Shown: piece after piece, positions 46,627 through 57,510 of the stretch
Position numbering within the stretch: the first letter of the stretch is position 1
Layout of the letters: each line of letters opens with the position of its first letter
Assembly (NCBI GenBank): GCA_002221725.1
Contig: NJFT01000005.1
Location: forward strand, 186,001 to 250,000
From: Scedosporium boydii
Lineage: Eukaryota; Ascomycota; Sordariomycetes; Microascales; Microascaceae
Direction of reading: 5' to 3'
Length of the DNA stretch: 64,000 bases
Program-made: the position numbers and the translations under genes
Notes under the pieces: model-generated
What the model saw: the letters and a program-made list of their open reading frames with translations, nothing else
Told to the model about the DNA's origin: nothing
Database searches by the model: none

Positions 46627-48954
46627 ATGACCACGACGACCGTGATGCAGACGGCGGCGGTGGTGGATGTGCAGACGAATGGGAGCCTCGACAGACCCAA
46701 AGCTCCCGGCGAGCCTCCAAATGGCAACCTCGCGGATATCGAAATTCTGGCGGTCGATAGTTGGTATAAGCGGTTTTTCTCTCGACTAAGCCCCTCGAGT
46801 TGGAGATCGGCCCTATCGACGAATGCTGGGGAGAACCGTGTGTTCACCAATATTCAACCTCTGCCTACCCCGGCTCCGAGTAGCGAGCAATCGCGCGATG
46901 CGGCCCCGCCTGCTTCGGTTCCGGCAGCGAGCACATCGAATAATAACGAGACCACGGCGGAGGCGGGCCAAGATAGTACCCAACCCGATCAAACGGCAGT
47001 TACACGCCCGCCGACGCCGCCTGTGAGCATCCACATACTGAGTCCAGATCAAAACACAGCCAACCCATTTCCCGAAGTGGCAATCGTTAAAAGCCGTGTC
47101 AAAGGCCCTACGAAGAGCATCTCCGAGAGGTTACAAAGCGTGAGGATGGCGTCGGAGGAGGGAATAGACGCATTTGAGGTGGACGACTTCACGAGTGAGG
47201 TGTCTCGCACAGCGTTTATGCAATTTGGAAAGATGTGGGGAACCGCCCATTTTAACGAAGCCCTCCTGATTTCGTTCAAAGGTGCCTCGTCGCGGACGAT
47301 GAGCCTGACACTGGTCTCCCTCCGGCCGCAATCCGGCAACAGCCAGCCGGAGGACGCGATTTGTATCTGTGGCCTCAAGAAGGATAAGGACATCATCTCC
47401 ATGCACAAGTTTTTGTCCCGGAATGATATTCGAGAGTTCTATAAGCCGTTGCAGATTTGCTACGAGAAGCTCACCGTCAAACTTGCTACCGGGGCAGGCA
47501 AGAAGCCCCTCAACTTACGATCCGTGTTAGATGGGCAGTTCCAGTCTCCACCATACCCAGAAACTTTGTGTGGATCACGGCTTGAGACGAGGGTCGGTGA
47601 CGAAGATCCATGGGAGTCGACAATAGGCGGGATCATAGAGGTCGACGGCACTCTGTACGCGCTTACAACGGCGCACCGACCCGATTCGGATTCCGACTCG
47701 GATTCAGACGCTGATGAAGACGAAGGCGTGGGAACCGGTTCTTTAAACGAATCCGAGATCAACGAGGCGGATTACTCGGATGATGTCGACTCGGCATTGG
47801 TTCTTGATGCTAGCTTCGAAGGGGAAGGAACGCAGACCGGTTCTTCGCCCCCCACTGAGAGATCCGATCCCATTCCTCCCCCATTTCCTCCTGCCACGGG
47901 CGACGAGATCATATTCTCGGACTGGAAACTAGTCCCTGTACCCAAAAATAAGTCGCTCCCGAATTCGTATATTGGCGTTGATGGACAAACAAGACGCTAC
48001 ATCACCGGCGTGAGCACTAGCCTGGTTCCTGGGCATGTCCGGATCATCACCTCGTCGGGCTTGCATCCCGGAGAATTGCAACCTGCGCCCTCTTTCCTCT
48101 CGGTTAATGGAAGCGCTCTCGAAAAAGTTTGGGTTGTGAAAACAGCAGCCGGAGCTTTGCAGCGTGGTGACTCTGGCTCCTGGGTTGTTAACTCCGATGG
48201 ATTCCTGGCTGGTGTCGTCCGCGCCATATCGGCGAGACGTGTTTATGTTAGTCCCATCGCCGACATGTTTACGGCCTGTCTCGACCGCCCGGACATGCTC
48301 AATGTCAACATGCCGTCGCCTCTGTTTTGTCTGCTTCAGCAATTCCCCCACGTTGGAGCCGTAACCGAAGAGGCAAAATCTCTCGCATCAAAGGCGCTGG
48401 ACCTGTCACTGCTAGAAGCGTCAATAACAAAACAGCCCCCAGACAGTTTGGCAGTCCTTCTCAAAGAAGCTGTCACGCGACACTTGGCCTCTCCGGTCGT
48501 CTTGTCGCAGCTTCGAAATCTATTAATCGACGAAGGAAATCATCTGCGTCAGATGGGCACCCCGAATTCCATTTCACCAAAGAGCGAAAGATACCATGAG
48601 TTGGCGTTACGCCTGCTGAGGAATATCAACAGCGAAGCTGAACGGCAATCGATAGATGCGACCCCCCCCGTACCTCCACCATTCCGTCTGCTAACGCCTG
48701 TTAGGCTATTTGAATTAACAACTGATCTACGAAACTCCATGTTAACGCGTAACCGCCATCAAAACCGGCGAGGACCTGTGTCTTCTCGTTATGCTCCTAG
48801 CGGGGAAATAGCCCAAATGTCGGATGATGAGTTGAAGAATTGTTCCATGCATTTCCAAGCCGAGTGGTTCTCCAATGTCCCGCTCGAGGAGGCACTGGCA
48901 GCTGCGCGAGGTGGGTCGCATCGGAATTCCCCTGCTGCGTTCTTGGCCATATAA
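46627..48954 (+). CDS. Trypsin-fold (S1-like) protein of fungal type
   Basis: An unspliced frame of 775 residues. The N-terminus (about 1-150) is Pro/Thr/Ser-rich and disordered, without a signal peptide. The core has serine-peptidase landmarks: GGIIEVDGTLYALTTAH (His350), a candidate Asp432 in FSDWKLVPV (position of the DWALI motif) and GDSGSWVV (Ser517). An Asp/Ser repeat (about 353-366) sits directly behind the His and lengthens the His-Asp loop. The C-terminal 200 residues are helical and end in MSDDELKNCSMHFQAEWFSNVPLEEALAAAR. The apparent triad suggests a possibly active intracellular peptidase; substrate unknown. Similar proteins are frequent and unnamed in filamentous ascomycetes. A good splice donor (GTGGGT at 48911) lies 14 codons before the stop and could join this frame to the transporter downstream. 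Confidence 0.8.
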   Translation: MTTTTVMQTAAVVDVQTNGSLDRPKAPGEPPNGNLADIEILAVDSWYKRFFSRLSPSSWRSALSTNAGENRVFTNIQPLPTPAPSSEQSRDAAPPASVPAASTSNNNETTAEAGQDSTQPDQTAVTRPPTPPVSIHILSPDQNTANPFPEVAIVKSRVKGPTKSISERLQSVRMASEEGIDAFEVDDFTSEVSRTAFMQFGKMWGTAHFNEALLISFKGASSRTMSLTLVSLRPQSGNSQPEDAICICGLKKDKDIISMHKFLSRNDIREFYKPLQICYEKLTVKLATGAGKKPLNLRSVLDGQFQSPPYPETLCGSRLETRVGDEDPWESTIGGIIEVDGTLYALTTAHRPDSDSDSDSDADEDEGVGTGSLNESEINEADYSDDVDSALVLDASFEGEGTQTGSSPPTERSDPIPPPFPPATGDEIIFSDWKLVPVPKNKSLPNSYIGVDGQTRRYITGVSTSLVPGHVRIITSSGLHPGELQPAPSFLSVNGSALEKVWVVKTAAGALQRGDSGSWVVNSDGFLAGVVRAISARRVYVSPIADMFTACLDRPDMLNVNMPSPLFCLLQQFPHVGAVTEEAKSLASKALDLSLLEASITKQPPDSLAVLLKEAVTRHLASPVVLSQLRNLLIDEGNHLRQMGTPNSISPKSERYHELALRLLRNINSEAERQSIDATPPVPPPFRLLTPVRLFELTTDLRNSMLTRNRHQNRRGPVSSRYAPSGEIAQMSDDELKNCSMHFQAEWFSNVPLEEALAAARGGSHRNSPAAFLAI

Positions 48955-49082
48955 GAAGACTACAAGAAGACTCTGATCTAAGTGCATCTTGACTGACAAG
49001 ATTATTATTTCTAATAGCTGCGCAAAGTACACGCCGCAAGGGAGCATTGCGTCGTACATATCTCTGGGATCCTAGCTATTCG

Positions 49083-51538
49083 ATGAACCTATACGCGACG
49101 GACAACGAGAATGGACCGCGAACGTCATTCGCGGAGAGGGTGATTAGGAGAAATTTCAAGTGGCTAGGGGTCGGAACTATATACGCCTTCTTTTTTGTCG
49201 TTATTTTATGTCTAGCTGGCCTCTTACAAGGTTTGTTTAGCCGTTGAAGGACCTTCAGCACGCACGACACGCGGAGAGGCTAACATCTTTTTCCAGGCTT
49301 GACACAATCCGCTGCCTACTCCCTCCAGCAGCATCCATCATATTGGACTAAGACAGAGGGATCCCTGTCGACAGGCCAAGAGGGCGATGCAAATGATTCG
49401 GATAACACCACCCACACCTTGCTTTATGTGACCGCAGCTGTGGGTTGTGTTCCCGCAGCTTTCGTGAACAAGCTTTACGGCCGCCGCATTGGCATCCTAC
49501 TAGGCGCCGCTCTATTAGGTATCCCTTCGCTGATAGTTGCTTTCACTCCTGGTACGACGCAGATGATGGTGATTCGATCGGTAATGGGAATTGGTAAGTT
49601 GGCCAACTCATGGTTTGGAAATCGCCTGCAGCTACATTCTTACACGCCAGCCTCTACTTTCATAGGACTTTCTACTCTTATGCTCTCGTCTCTACTTCTC
49701 GCTGCTGAGCTAGCGCCGTACGGAATGCGCGGAGCATATATTCGGCTTATTCTCCTTTACGTGGCATTCGGTTCCCTCTTGGGCCCAATGCTACACATTC
49801 TTTTCAGCCAGACGTTATCGGAAGACTTGACGGTACGGCTTTTGCTGGGAGCACCCTTCGTGCCGGCGGCAATTCTCTTCACCCTTTCGATCAAATATTG
49901 TCCCGAGTCTCCACATCGATTCGTGCAGAAAACGAGAGCAAGTTACGATCCGAAGGCAGCGTACGAGATATTCACCAAACTTCGGCGCCCTCGATCGGAG
50001 GATTCTTCTCAGAGTCGCACACGATACTACTTGCCAGCTCTGGAGGACATGTTCGGCCTGTACGTTTCGGTTAAAGCCGAGGCGCAAGAGCCGCGACAGC
50101 TCCCCAGATTCGATCTCAAGCACCCTTGGGGATTCGTTACTAGATTCTATAAATCTATAGTTGCCGATCGCTATGTTCGCAACGCGGTTATCATCACAAC
50201 GACCGTGGCCCTCATCCAGCATTTCTGCGGCGGTAGGTAGTATAGAGCTTAACGCAAACCTCCAACGCTATAAAAGTAGAGAGTAGCAAGCTAACCGGCG
50301 ATATACCGTAGTTGGCCTTCTCGGGTTCTATTCGGGTGAGACATTCTGATTTTGAACCCCCTGGAATCAAGCCAATGGCACGTTTATCACTAACGCCGTG
50401 ATTCAGTGGAATCATTCAAGACCTCAAACTTGGCGGACGAGATCAAGACGGACCTCCTTCCTGCCATCATCAGTCAGTTACTTATTCTCCTAACTCTCCG
50501 CGATTACTGCTAACGTTTTCCGAAGGCTTGCTAACAGTTTATCTTATAAATGGTGGCCTTATCGTCTCCGAAGGAGTGGGACGAAGACAGACGTTAATCC
50601 GCACGCTCCCAATTGCTTTTTTCTTCATTCTCCTGGCTTTGGTATTCAATGAAGTTTTGGGACGGACGGGGCCAGAATCTACAAGTAGCACCAGATCGAT
50701 CGTTGTGACTATCTGCATTGGTAAGTTCTCCAAACTTCGTCGGCACGGCTGCCGTTTCGTTTTGTTGATTTTGCTAACCGGGTTGAAGTTGGCGCCGTGA
50801 TATCTCAAGCCCCTGGCATCGGTTAGTTGGAGCTGTTATCAAGCCATCAAGTCTTGTTTGAGAGAATTAGTACTGAGCATATAGCAGTTCCCATACCATT
50901 CATCTTGATTGCGGAGACGTAAGTTTCCTTCGGACTTTCTTTCCCCTCTATACCTTTCAAATGTTTTTAAACGGAATGTATTCGATGTGTACTAACACCG
51001 GTTCTAGGGTCCCGATACGGGGACGGGAGGAAGTAAGGCAGCCGGCCGTGTCAGACAAAAAGAAAGCTTTAGCAACTAACGTGGAATCCAGGCCGCGCTT
51101 GTGCCCCTCGCCGCAAACTACTTAATTATGGGACTATGGATCGGGTTCTTCCCCGCGTATGTATCCTACTATTTCATCGACTTCTCCGGCCGTTCCCAGG
51201 TTGTTTGCCTAACGCGACATTCTTACAGGATCCACGCATCGGTGGGATGGACGGGATTATTCGGCATCTTCGCCGGCTCCATGCTAGCCGCCCTCGTCGT
51301 CGCCCTATTCTTCGTACGCGAGACGATGAACGTCACCTCGGAGAATTTCCCCAAAAAGTTTCGTTCCGTCCACGCCGGGCTGTCCAAGTTCCGGGGGGTT
51401 CTGAAAGATCGGGAACTCCTTTCGAGGGCCCTTTTCAGCTACGACTTCGAGTTGGGGTCGGACTCGGCGGCGGAGGAGGAGTCGCGGGCGAGGGATATCG
51501 AGATGCAGGAACGGGAGGACGGCGCGACGTTGATGTGA
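49083..51538 (+). CDS. Sugar-transporter-type MFS protein with eleven exons
   Basis: Exons: 49083..49230, 49297..49593, 49666..50232, 50312..50335, 50407..50472, 50526..50720, 50789..50821, 50888..50918, 51008..51032, 51092..51156, 51229..51538, giving 586 residues. All ten joins keep frame. Signatures of the sugar/inositol branch: LYGRRIGILLG between spans 2 and 3, IRSVMGIGL, AAELAPYGMRG, PESPHRFV after span 6, GVGRRQTL in the second half, and FVRETM near the end. About 12 spans can be traced. The usual first-loop substrate motifs are weak (AYSLQQHPSYW instead of a YDQGV-type loop), so substrate is unclear and a sensor role is possible. The start at 49083 is the first ATG in frame, but the frame is also open upstream to a 3' splice site at 49017, so a longer N-terminus fused to the preceding gene cannot be excluded. 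The tail is acidic. Confidence 0.78.
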
Positions 51539-52602
51539 GCTCTTTTATATGCGTAGAAAATAGTGGCGATGTTGCCAATTCTTGGGCTATAAGGCATATA
51601 TGTAGACTAATAATGTGTGCTTCGATAGGCTATAACTGGGTTGCTTCTCACCAACCATAGTCGGAAGACAATTTCTATGGTACAGCATCTCGCATATTAA
51701 TGAAGAGAAGGGGGGGAAGGGGGTGGGTTAAACCCTCGCCACGATGTCGGCCAGCTCTGCGTCGATATGCCAGTGGAGGCTGTTAGTAGGCCAGATGCGG
51801 TGCTGAGCACGGGGTCTGTCCTCAACTATATCCATATACTTGTAGTATTTCCCCTCCCGTCCTCTCAATTGCGGCTGCTACTATAAGGTTGGCAGCCGGC
51901 CATGAAAAGAGCTGGCATGCTGCCGGGCCGTGCATCGTAGCCTTCTTCCTGGCGCCGGCCGCTACCTTGATAGATATGCTTCTTCTTCTTTATTGCTTCT
52001 TCTCGAAAGAAGAGCGAGAAGTGAGTCCTAGGCTTGGGTAGGCATTGCTGTTATAAATCCTGGCACTAGCCTATGGTCTTTGATTATATCCTAGGGGATG
52101 GCATGCGATGGGTATAAAGTAAGGGTGACAGGAGTAGAATCCCGCAAACGACGGGAGGCCAAGATACGGTTGGAAACATCAAAAGTAAAAGAAGTCGAGG
52201 CCGTTTCAACAAACAAAAAATAGCTCCCAGGCAAAATAGACCTGACTCGTTTATTACCGCCCAAGCTGGAAAACAGAGAAGAAGAAAAGAAAAAAAAAGC
52301 TATCCAAGTTCCGCGCCAAAACCACACACAACGTACCCATCTCCATGCCTCTCCTTCCTTATTCCTATCCCTCTCTTGCTGTTTCTACAAGTAAGCCGTG
52401 TTTAAGTAGAAGATGATGTAGTTGTTTCCCAAAAAAAAAAAGATATCGCCGACCCAAGAATACAGAAAAAGACCCAAGAAAAAGACGAGTAAAAAAGAAA
52501 AACCAACCCCCATTTTCATCGTAACAATAAACCACCTCAAACAACGCTTCTGTCCCACCACCCTCAAGACAAGACCAAACAGTAAATCCCCCTCTCCCCA
52601 AC
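51539..52602. other. Convergent 3' spacer
   Basis: About 1 kb between the stops of the transporter and the acyltransferase. It contains CTT-rich sequence near 51980-52020, an A tract near 52431-52441, and low-complexity frames only. Confidence 0.55.
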
Positions 52603-55083
52603 TCACTCATTCTTCTTCCTCGCCTCATCATACTCCTCCTCATCCTCCTCCTCACTATCTTCCTCCGCATCCACCACCATCTTTGCCGCATTCTTCCTCC
52701 TCCTCTCCCTCATCGCCTCCCTAATCCTCCTCGAAGCCTCATCAAAGCCCCCCGTCGAATCCAGCGTCGTAAACGCGCTAATCGGGAACCCGCCGCCACT
52801 ACTGCTGCTCCGGCTCCGGCTTCTGCTTCGCGAGGGCGGCCTCGTCGAGAACATGCCCACGCCCCCAATGTTACTGTACGACTCGTTGCGCGGCAGACCC
52901 GCAGACGACTGGATCGTGGGGCGGCGCGAGAAGTAAGGTGGGGTCTCGGGCTCCAGGCCGAAAGCCGCCTCCTCGCTATCTCGTCGTGGTAGCCTAGGCT
53001 TAGCGGCGGTCCGTTCGTCCGCCGCCACCACCGCCGTTATGGCGGCGTCGACGGGTCTCTCCCCGGGGCTGAGGAGCCGCGTCCTCTCGAAATCGGGAAA
53101 CATGTCCGGCCCGAGCGTGTTGATAAGTTCCGTAACGCGGCGACTAAGCTCAGCGCGCTTCTCGCGCAGCGCGTAGATGCTGTGCTCCGAGCTAGGGAGC
53201 AGGCACAACACGAGCGGCCTCAGCGACTTGAAGATATCCATGCCGACCTCGCCGACCCTAAACGCCGCGAACGTGATGGCGATCATGACGACGAACGACA
53301 CCACGTACACAACCCACAGCGGCGCCCACTCCGGGACGATTCCCCAGATGCGATCCTGGTAGACTTTCAGCGTGACGATGATCGAGTAGAGGTGGTACAG
53401 CGCCGGCGCGAAAGCCATAGCCACCAGCACCTTCCACGTAGCCATGACGTCCTTTCCTTGGATCTTGACCGTCGACGCCGCGAGCGCCTCGCGCGCCTTT
53501 TTCCGGCTGATGGCTTTGGTGGCCACGAACACGGGCGAGAAGAGCACTAACCCCGGCAGAACGCCGATGAGGAGGAGGCCTAGGCGGAACACGCGGAAGA
53601 GGAGCGTGAAGATGACCCAGGGAACCGAGCGGTTGGCGTATTCAACTTGGTGGTCGCGGAGGTTGAGGTACTGAAGCTGCTTGTTGTATTTCTTGACGGC
53701 GGCGCGGAGCTCGATGATGCGGTCGTCGTTCTTATACTTTTCGTAGCCGAGCGCTAGGCGGCGGTTTAGTTCGACCACGACGGGTAGGGGCAGTACCTTG
53801 CCCGTGGGGTTGTAGAGTCGTCGCGCCGCCTGGATGAGCATGAGGGTATCGTAATCGGGGGTAGAGACGGTAACGGAGCTCAGGGCATTGTAGACGGCAT
53901 CGAGAAGCTCGCCAATGGCTTCTCGTCGCTGATTATTCTTGTAGAGTTCGACCAAGCGGGGAGGGATGTGGAACGGCGCGCCAAACTCCACCACGGCTCG
54001 AGATCGGAACTTGTGCGGGTGGAAGTAGTTCATCCCCACGGGGACGATGGTCAAGCCGCAGTCGGGAGCCTCGGCGAGAGCGCCCAGCGCCATGATAGCA
54101 ACGCCAGCCTTGAGGGGCAGAAGCTCGGTCCGATCGTGACTACCACCCTCGGGGAAGATACCGACACAGCCTCCAGCGCGCAGACGGGCAAACACAGCTT
54201 CGTAGACCTTGGTCTGGTCAATGTGGGGCGCGAGCTTGAACTTGGTCCCCTTAAACCCTTCCTTGGCGCCCTTGAGCTCCTTGTTCAAGAACTTCCCGTC
54301 CGCGTCGATGTCGTCTCGGCCCGTCAGCTGCTCCATGGGTATCTTTCCCTTCAGCGGCCTCTTAATGCGGATTTCCTCGGGTCCGATAATCTTGGCGATA
54401 TCGACGCTCGCGCCCGTCTTGCCCTTGACCGACGGTAGGAACAACATCCCGCCGACCTCGCCTTCTCCCTCTCCGAACTTGGTGCCGACGCCGCGAATCA
54501 GTGTGGGATCGTTGATGGGATCGGGGAGGTATATCGTTCCCGTGGCAGGCTTGGCGGAATCCTGCGCTCGGCCGACGGGGACGGACCCGACCTGTCGGGA
54601 ACCCCAGCCGATGAAGCCATGGACAGATTTTTGGGCAATGAGGAGCGAGACTCGACGATTGGCTTCGCGTCGCAGCGTTCGTTGGAGGATAATAGCGTCG
54701 ACGAACTAGAAAAAAGCAGGCGCAGTGTGTTAGCTTGGAAGTAAGGAGGAAAGAACACTAGCAGTTACACAATCCTCGTTGAGTGCTGGGGTTCGCAGGA
54801 AAAAGAAATAAACAAAACAAGAACAAAACGAAACGAAAAGCATGAAACACCATCACAAGCTGCACCGCAGATCTACGTCACTCACCTGATTGGCATGCGG
54901 AGCAGCAACAAACAACACAGGCCCCTCCCTAGGCACCTTCCACGATCCTCTGGGTTGGATCTCTCTGAAAAACAAATCGATGACAATGCCGATAACCCAT
55001 AGGAACACGTCGTACTTCCAGTTCACCATGGGATAGAGCTCCTTCGACGGGGGATTGCCCCCGCGCTCTGCGTCCCTCTCCAT
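52603..55083 (-). CDS. GPT2: Glycerol-3-phosphate / DHAP sn-1 acyltransferase (GPT2/SCT1 type)
   Basis: Exons are complement(52603..54705, 54886..55083); intron 180 bp (GTGAGT donor, TTCTAG acceptor). The product has 766 residues, as expected for fungal Gpt2/Sct1. The acyltransferase motif I spans the splice site: APHANQ-FVDAI (His63...Asp69). The FPEGGSHDRTELLPLKAG block is at about 250-267 and VPVGMNYFHPHKF follows, forming the glycerophosphate pocket. An N-terminal span (about 24-38) and a C-terminal cluster of spans (about 440-560) anchor it in the endoplasmic reticulum. The tail is long, Ser/Arg-rich and acidic at the end, a likely phosphorylation region. It catalyses the first step of glycerolipid synthesis: acyl-CoA plus glycerol-3-phosphate or dihydroxyacetone phosphate gives the lyso-product. 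Sct1 and Gpt2 cannot be told apart by eye. Confidence 0.92.
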
Positions 55084-55615
55084 TGCGAATGGCGGGGGGG
55101 GAGGAGAGGGGGAGGCTTCGTTTGGAGCGGGCAATCTGATAAAGGCGAGGTCGGTTCGAAAGTAAGGCGTCACCCTGGGCAATGGTATGGATGTTGCAAC
55201 AACCAAAAAGAGGTTTAAAAACTGGTCGATAGAGCTGTTGATATGAAGACGTTGAACGTTGATGGCTTGTGACAATGGAAATATTTTGCGACTTCAAGCT
55301 TTGAACCCTGGGAGGTCCAACCGAGGGTAGAAAGCTCGTGATCTAGGCTGAATGTGGGATTCGTCCGTCCAGGGTAGCACCCCGAAGCTCAGGGGCGGAC
55401 GCGGGGAATAAAGGGAAGGAAAAAGAAGCTTGATTCGTCTCGTGAAAGAATAGAGAAAGAGGGTTAAGAATGACGAGACGAGGGCGACGATGATTGTCGA
55501 TAATAATGAGGGGGGAAAGGAAGCAAGGCTAGAGATTAGAGATTAGGAGAGAGGAGCAGAGGTACAAGTATCGACAATGATGAGATCAATCTCGTCACTC
55601 CACTCGGCCGAAGTC

Positions 55616-55638
55616 TTTTTTTTTTTTTTTTTTTTTTT
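55616..55638 (+). repeat. 23-base T homopolymer
   Basis: An uninterrupted T tract in the upstream region of the acyltransferase gene (poly-A on its sense strand), about 530 bp before the ATG. It may act as a nucleosome-excluding promoter element, and its length is uncertain in sequencing. Confidence 0.7.
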
Positions 55639-56095
55639 CTCTTTTCCCTTTTTCCCTGTTGCAGCACGCACTGCAGACCTGAGTGTGCGGCTTCGAGTGT
55701 CGGGGTTGCAGTGCAGCGCCCTCGCAGTGGGCTGGACCAGGCCTAGCCAAGGAGCTCTGGTCAATCAATGCTTAGCGTTGGGAGCTACAAGGGAACGGAG
55801 CAGTATAATCCTGGCATCAATTGGTCGCTGATCTTAGGCCCGCGGTCGCTTGATGGACACTATCAAAAGCCAAGGTCAAACGGATTGAGCAATGGGCTCG
55901 GCGGCTCGGGATCGCCTATAAATGGGGACGCTAAATGGCCTAGCCGTTCGGAGGCTGGGGTAAAAGAGCACAGGGAGTAGGCACAGGCAAAGACAGCCAA
56001 GACAACATAAACACCGAAATATTGAACGAACCAGATCCCATGATTCTTGGGTGAATCATTACTTCGAATGACCTACAAAAGTCCGAGGTCGTGTC

Positions 56096-56114
56096 CGAAG
56101 TACGATGTACTTCG
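56096..56114. repeat. Perfect 8-bp inverted repeat with 3-bp spacer
   Basis: CGAAGTAC and GTACTTCG flank GAT. The arms share the ACTTCG core of the dispersed TACTTCGTA word. It may be a dimeric transcription-factor site or a small hairpin. Confidence 0.75.
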
Positions 56115-57510
56115 AATATCGGTTTAATACACGATATCAAATGATGGCACTTTCCTGCCTTCGTCATGCTGGGATTATCACCAGATCCTAAACCAGATCC
56201 AGAGTCTGGACTTGCCTATTCAATGCTTCAAAGAAGTAGTATCAAGTGAAATTCGGGACATTGGGCTCAGGCCGCTCGTCTTACTCGTCTCACTCATCTC
56301 TGGTCGACATCGACATCTGTCAAATCAATCTTCCATCGCTAAAGCTACGTGCTCCGTACTCGACGCTCTGTCGACGTCGTCCATAGTCAATTGTCGAGTT
56401 GAATCTTCGAATGCGCCCATCTCTTGCACCAACTTGCTCTATCACCACAAAATTGGAAAAACCAAGAATTCGATTCGGGAAGAAACACATATGCACCTCT
56501 CATGCCACTCACTTCTTCCCATCGCCACCCGTTCCGCTCTCCTTCGTACGATGCATCAATAAGTTCCATCTCCACTCCCTCCTACCTCTCAAAAAAACCA
56601 CACATCATCCCAAGGCAATTTTTACCCCTACTCCGTAGTGATGTAGATATCAGCCCTCTCACACCCGTGTAGTCCTTCTAATGCCTGTTTCTATTCCCTT
56701 GCATATCTAGTATTTTCACTTGACCGGCACCTCCGGCCACTAAAGTTCCCCACTAACACCGACTATATCCGCTTGGCACCGAGTTCAACGGCCCTCAACA
56801 AAAGGAAGCAACCTGCAGTTTGTGGAGGTGGCTGCAATGCGATCAGAGCGAAGGAAACTCAATTGGTGTCTTGCATTTGTTGCCGTCTCTCACTGCCATA
56901 TCACGGGGATATATGAGACACCAACAGTCCAACGTCTTAAAAAAAAAATCCTAGACCCCAACTTGTAAGAACTATGCTCGTGGTTGCATCGAGGAGGCGC
57001 CGGCCGGCATAGTTTGCCCGTAGTTTTCAAAGGGGCCATGTTAGTGCCATCTCTAGTAACATATCATCCATCATCCATCGCTGCTTGGATCCTCCAACGT
57101 TCATATCACTATTCACAAACACACGGGGAAGGGTCCGATGTCAATACGATCAATATCCTCAACTTGGGGTAAGACGTCAGGCGTCATTAAGAATCTCGCT
57201 GTTCTCAGCCCACCGCGATCGCAGTGCCTAAGCTATCCCTGCCCTATCCGTCCTTGCGGACTTGCGTGCTATCCTCTCTTAAAAAATAAATGATACTCCG
57301 CATAATGCTAAATCAAATCCTCTCGCTGGGTATACAGTTCTCTTTTCCTCCCAACTCAACGCCGTAAACCCACCGTGAAGCCATGAAGCCCTCCTTGTCC
57401 ATTCTCCATTCTGAAAGTATAACCGATAACTATAACATATCAAATCCCCAAAGCAAGACTCGCTATCCCCACCGTCGTTCTCGTTAATCGCAACCCTGGG
57501 ACCCTAGGCC

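Larger units (their letters stand above)
55084..57510. other. 2.4-kb gene-free stretch
   Basis: It contains the acyltransferase promoter, a 23-base T tract (55616-55638), a perfect 8+8 palindrome (56096-56114), one TACTCCGTA word (56629-56637) and the 3' flank of ETP1. Open frames here have no family features. Confidence 0.55.

Noticed and set aside
53182..54438. Long plus-strand frames (up to 156 codons) opposite the acyltransferase
   Set aside because: Antisense shadows of a well-supported coding exon.
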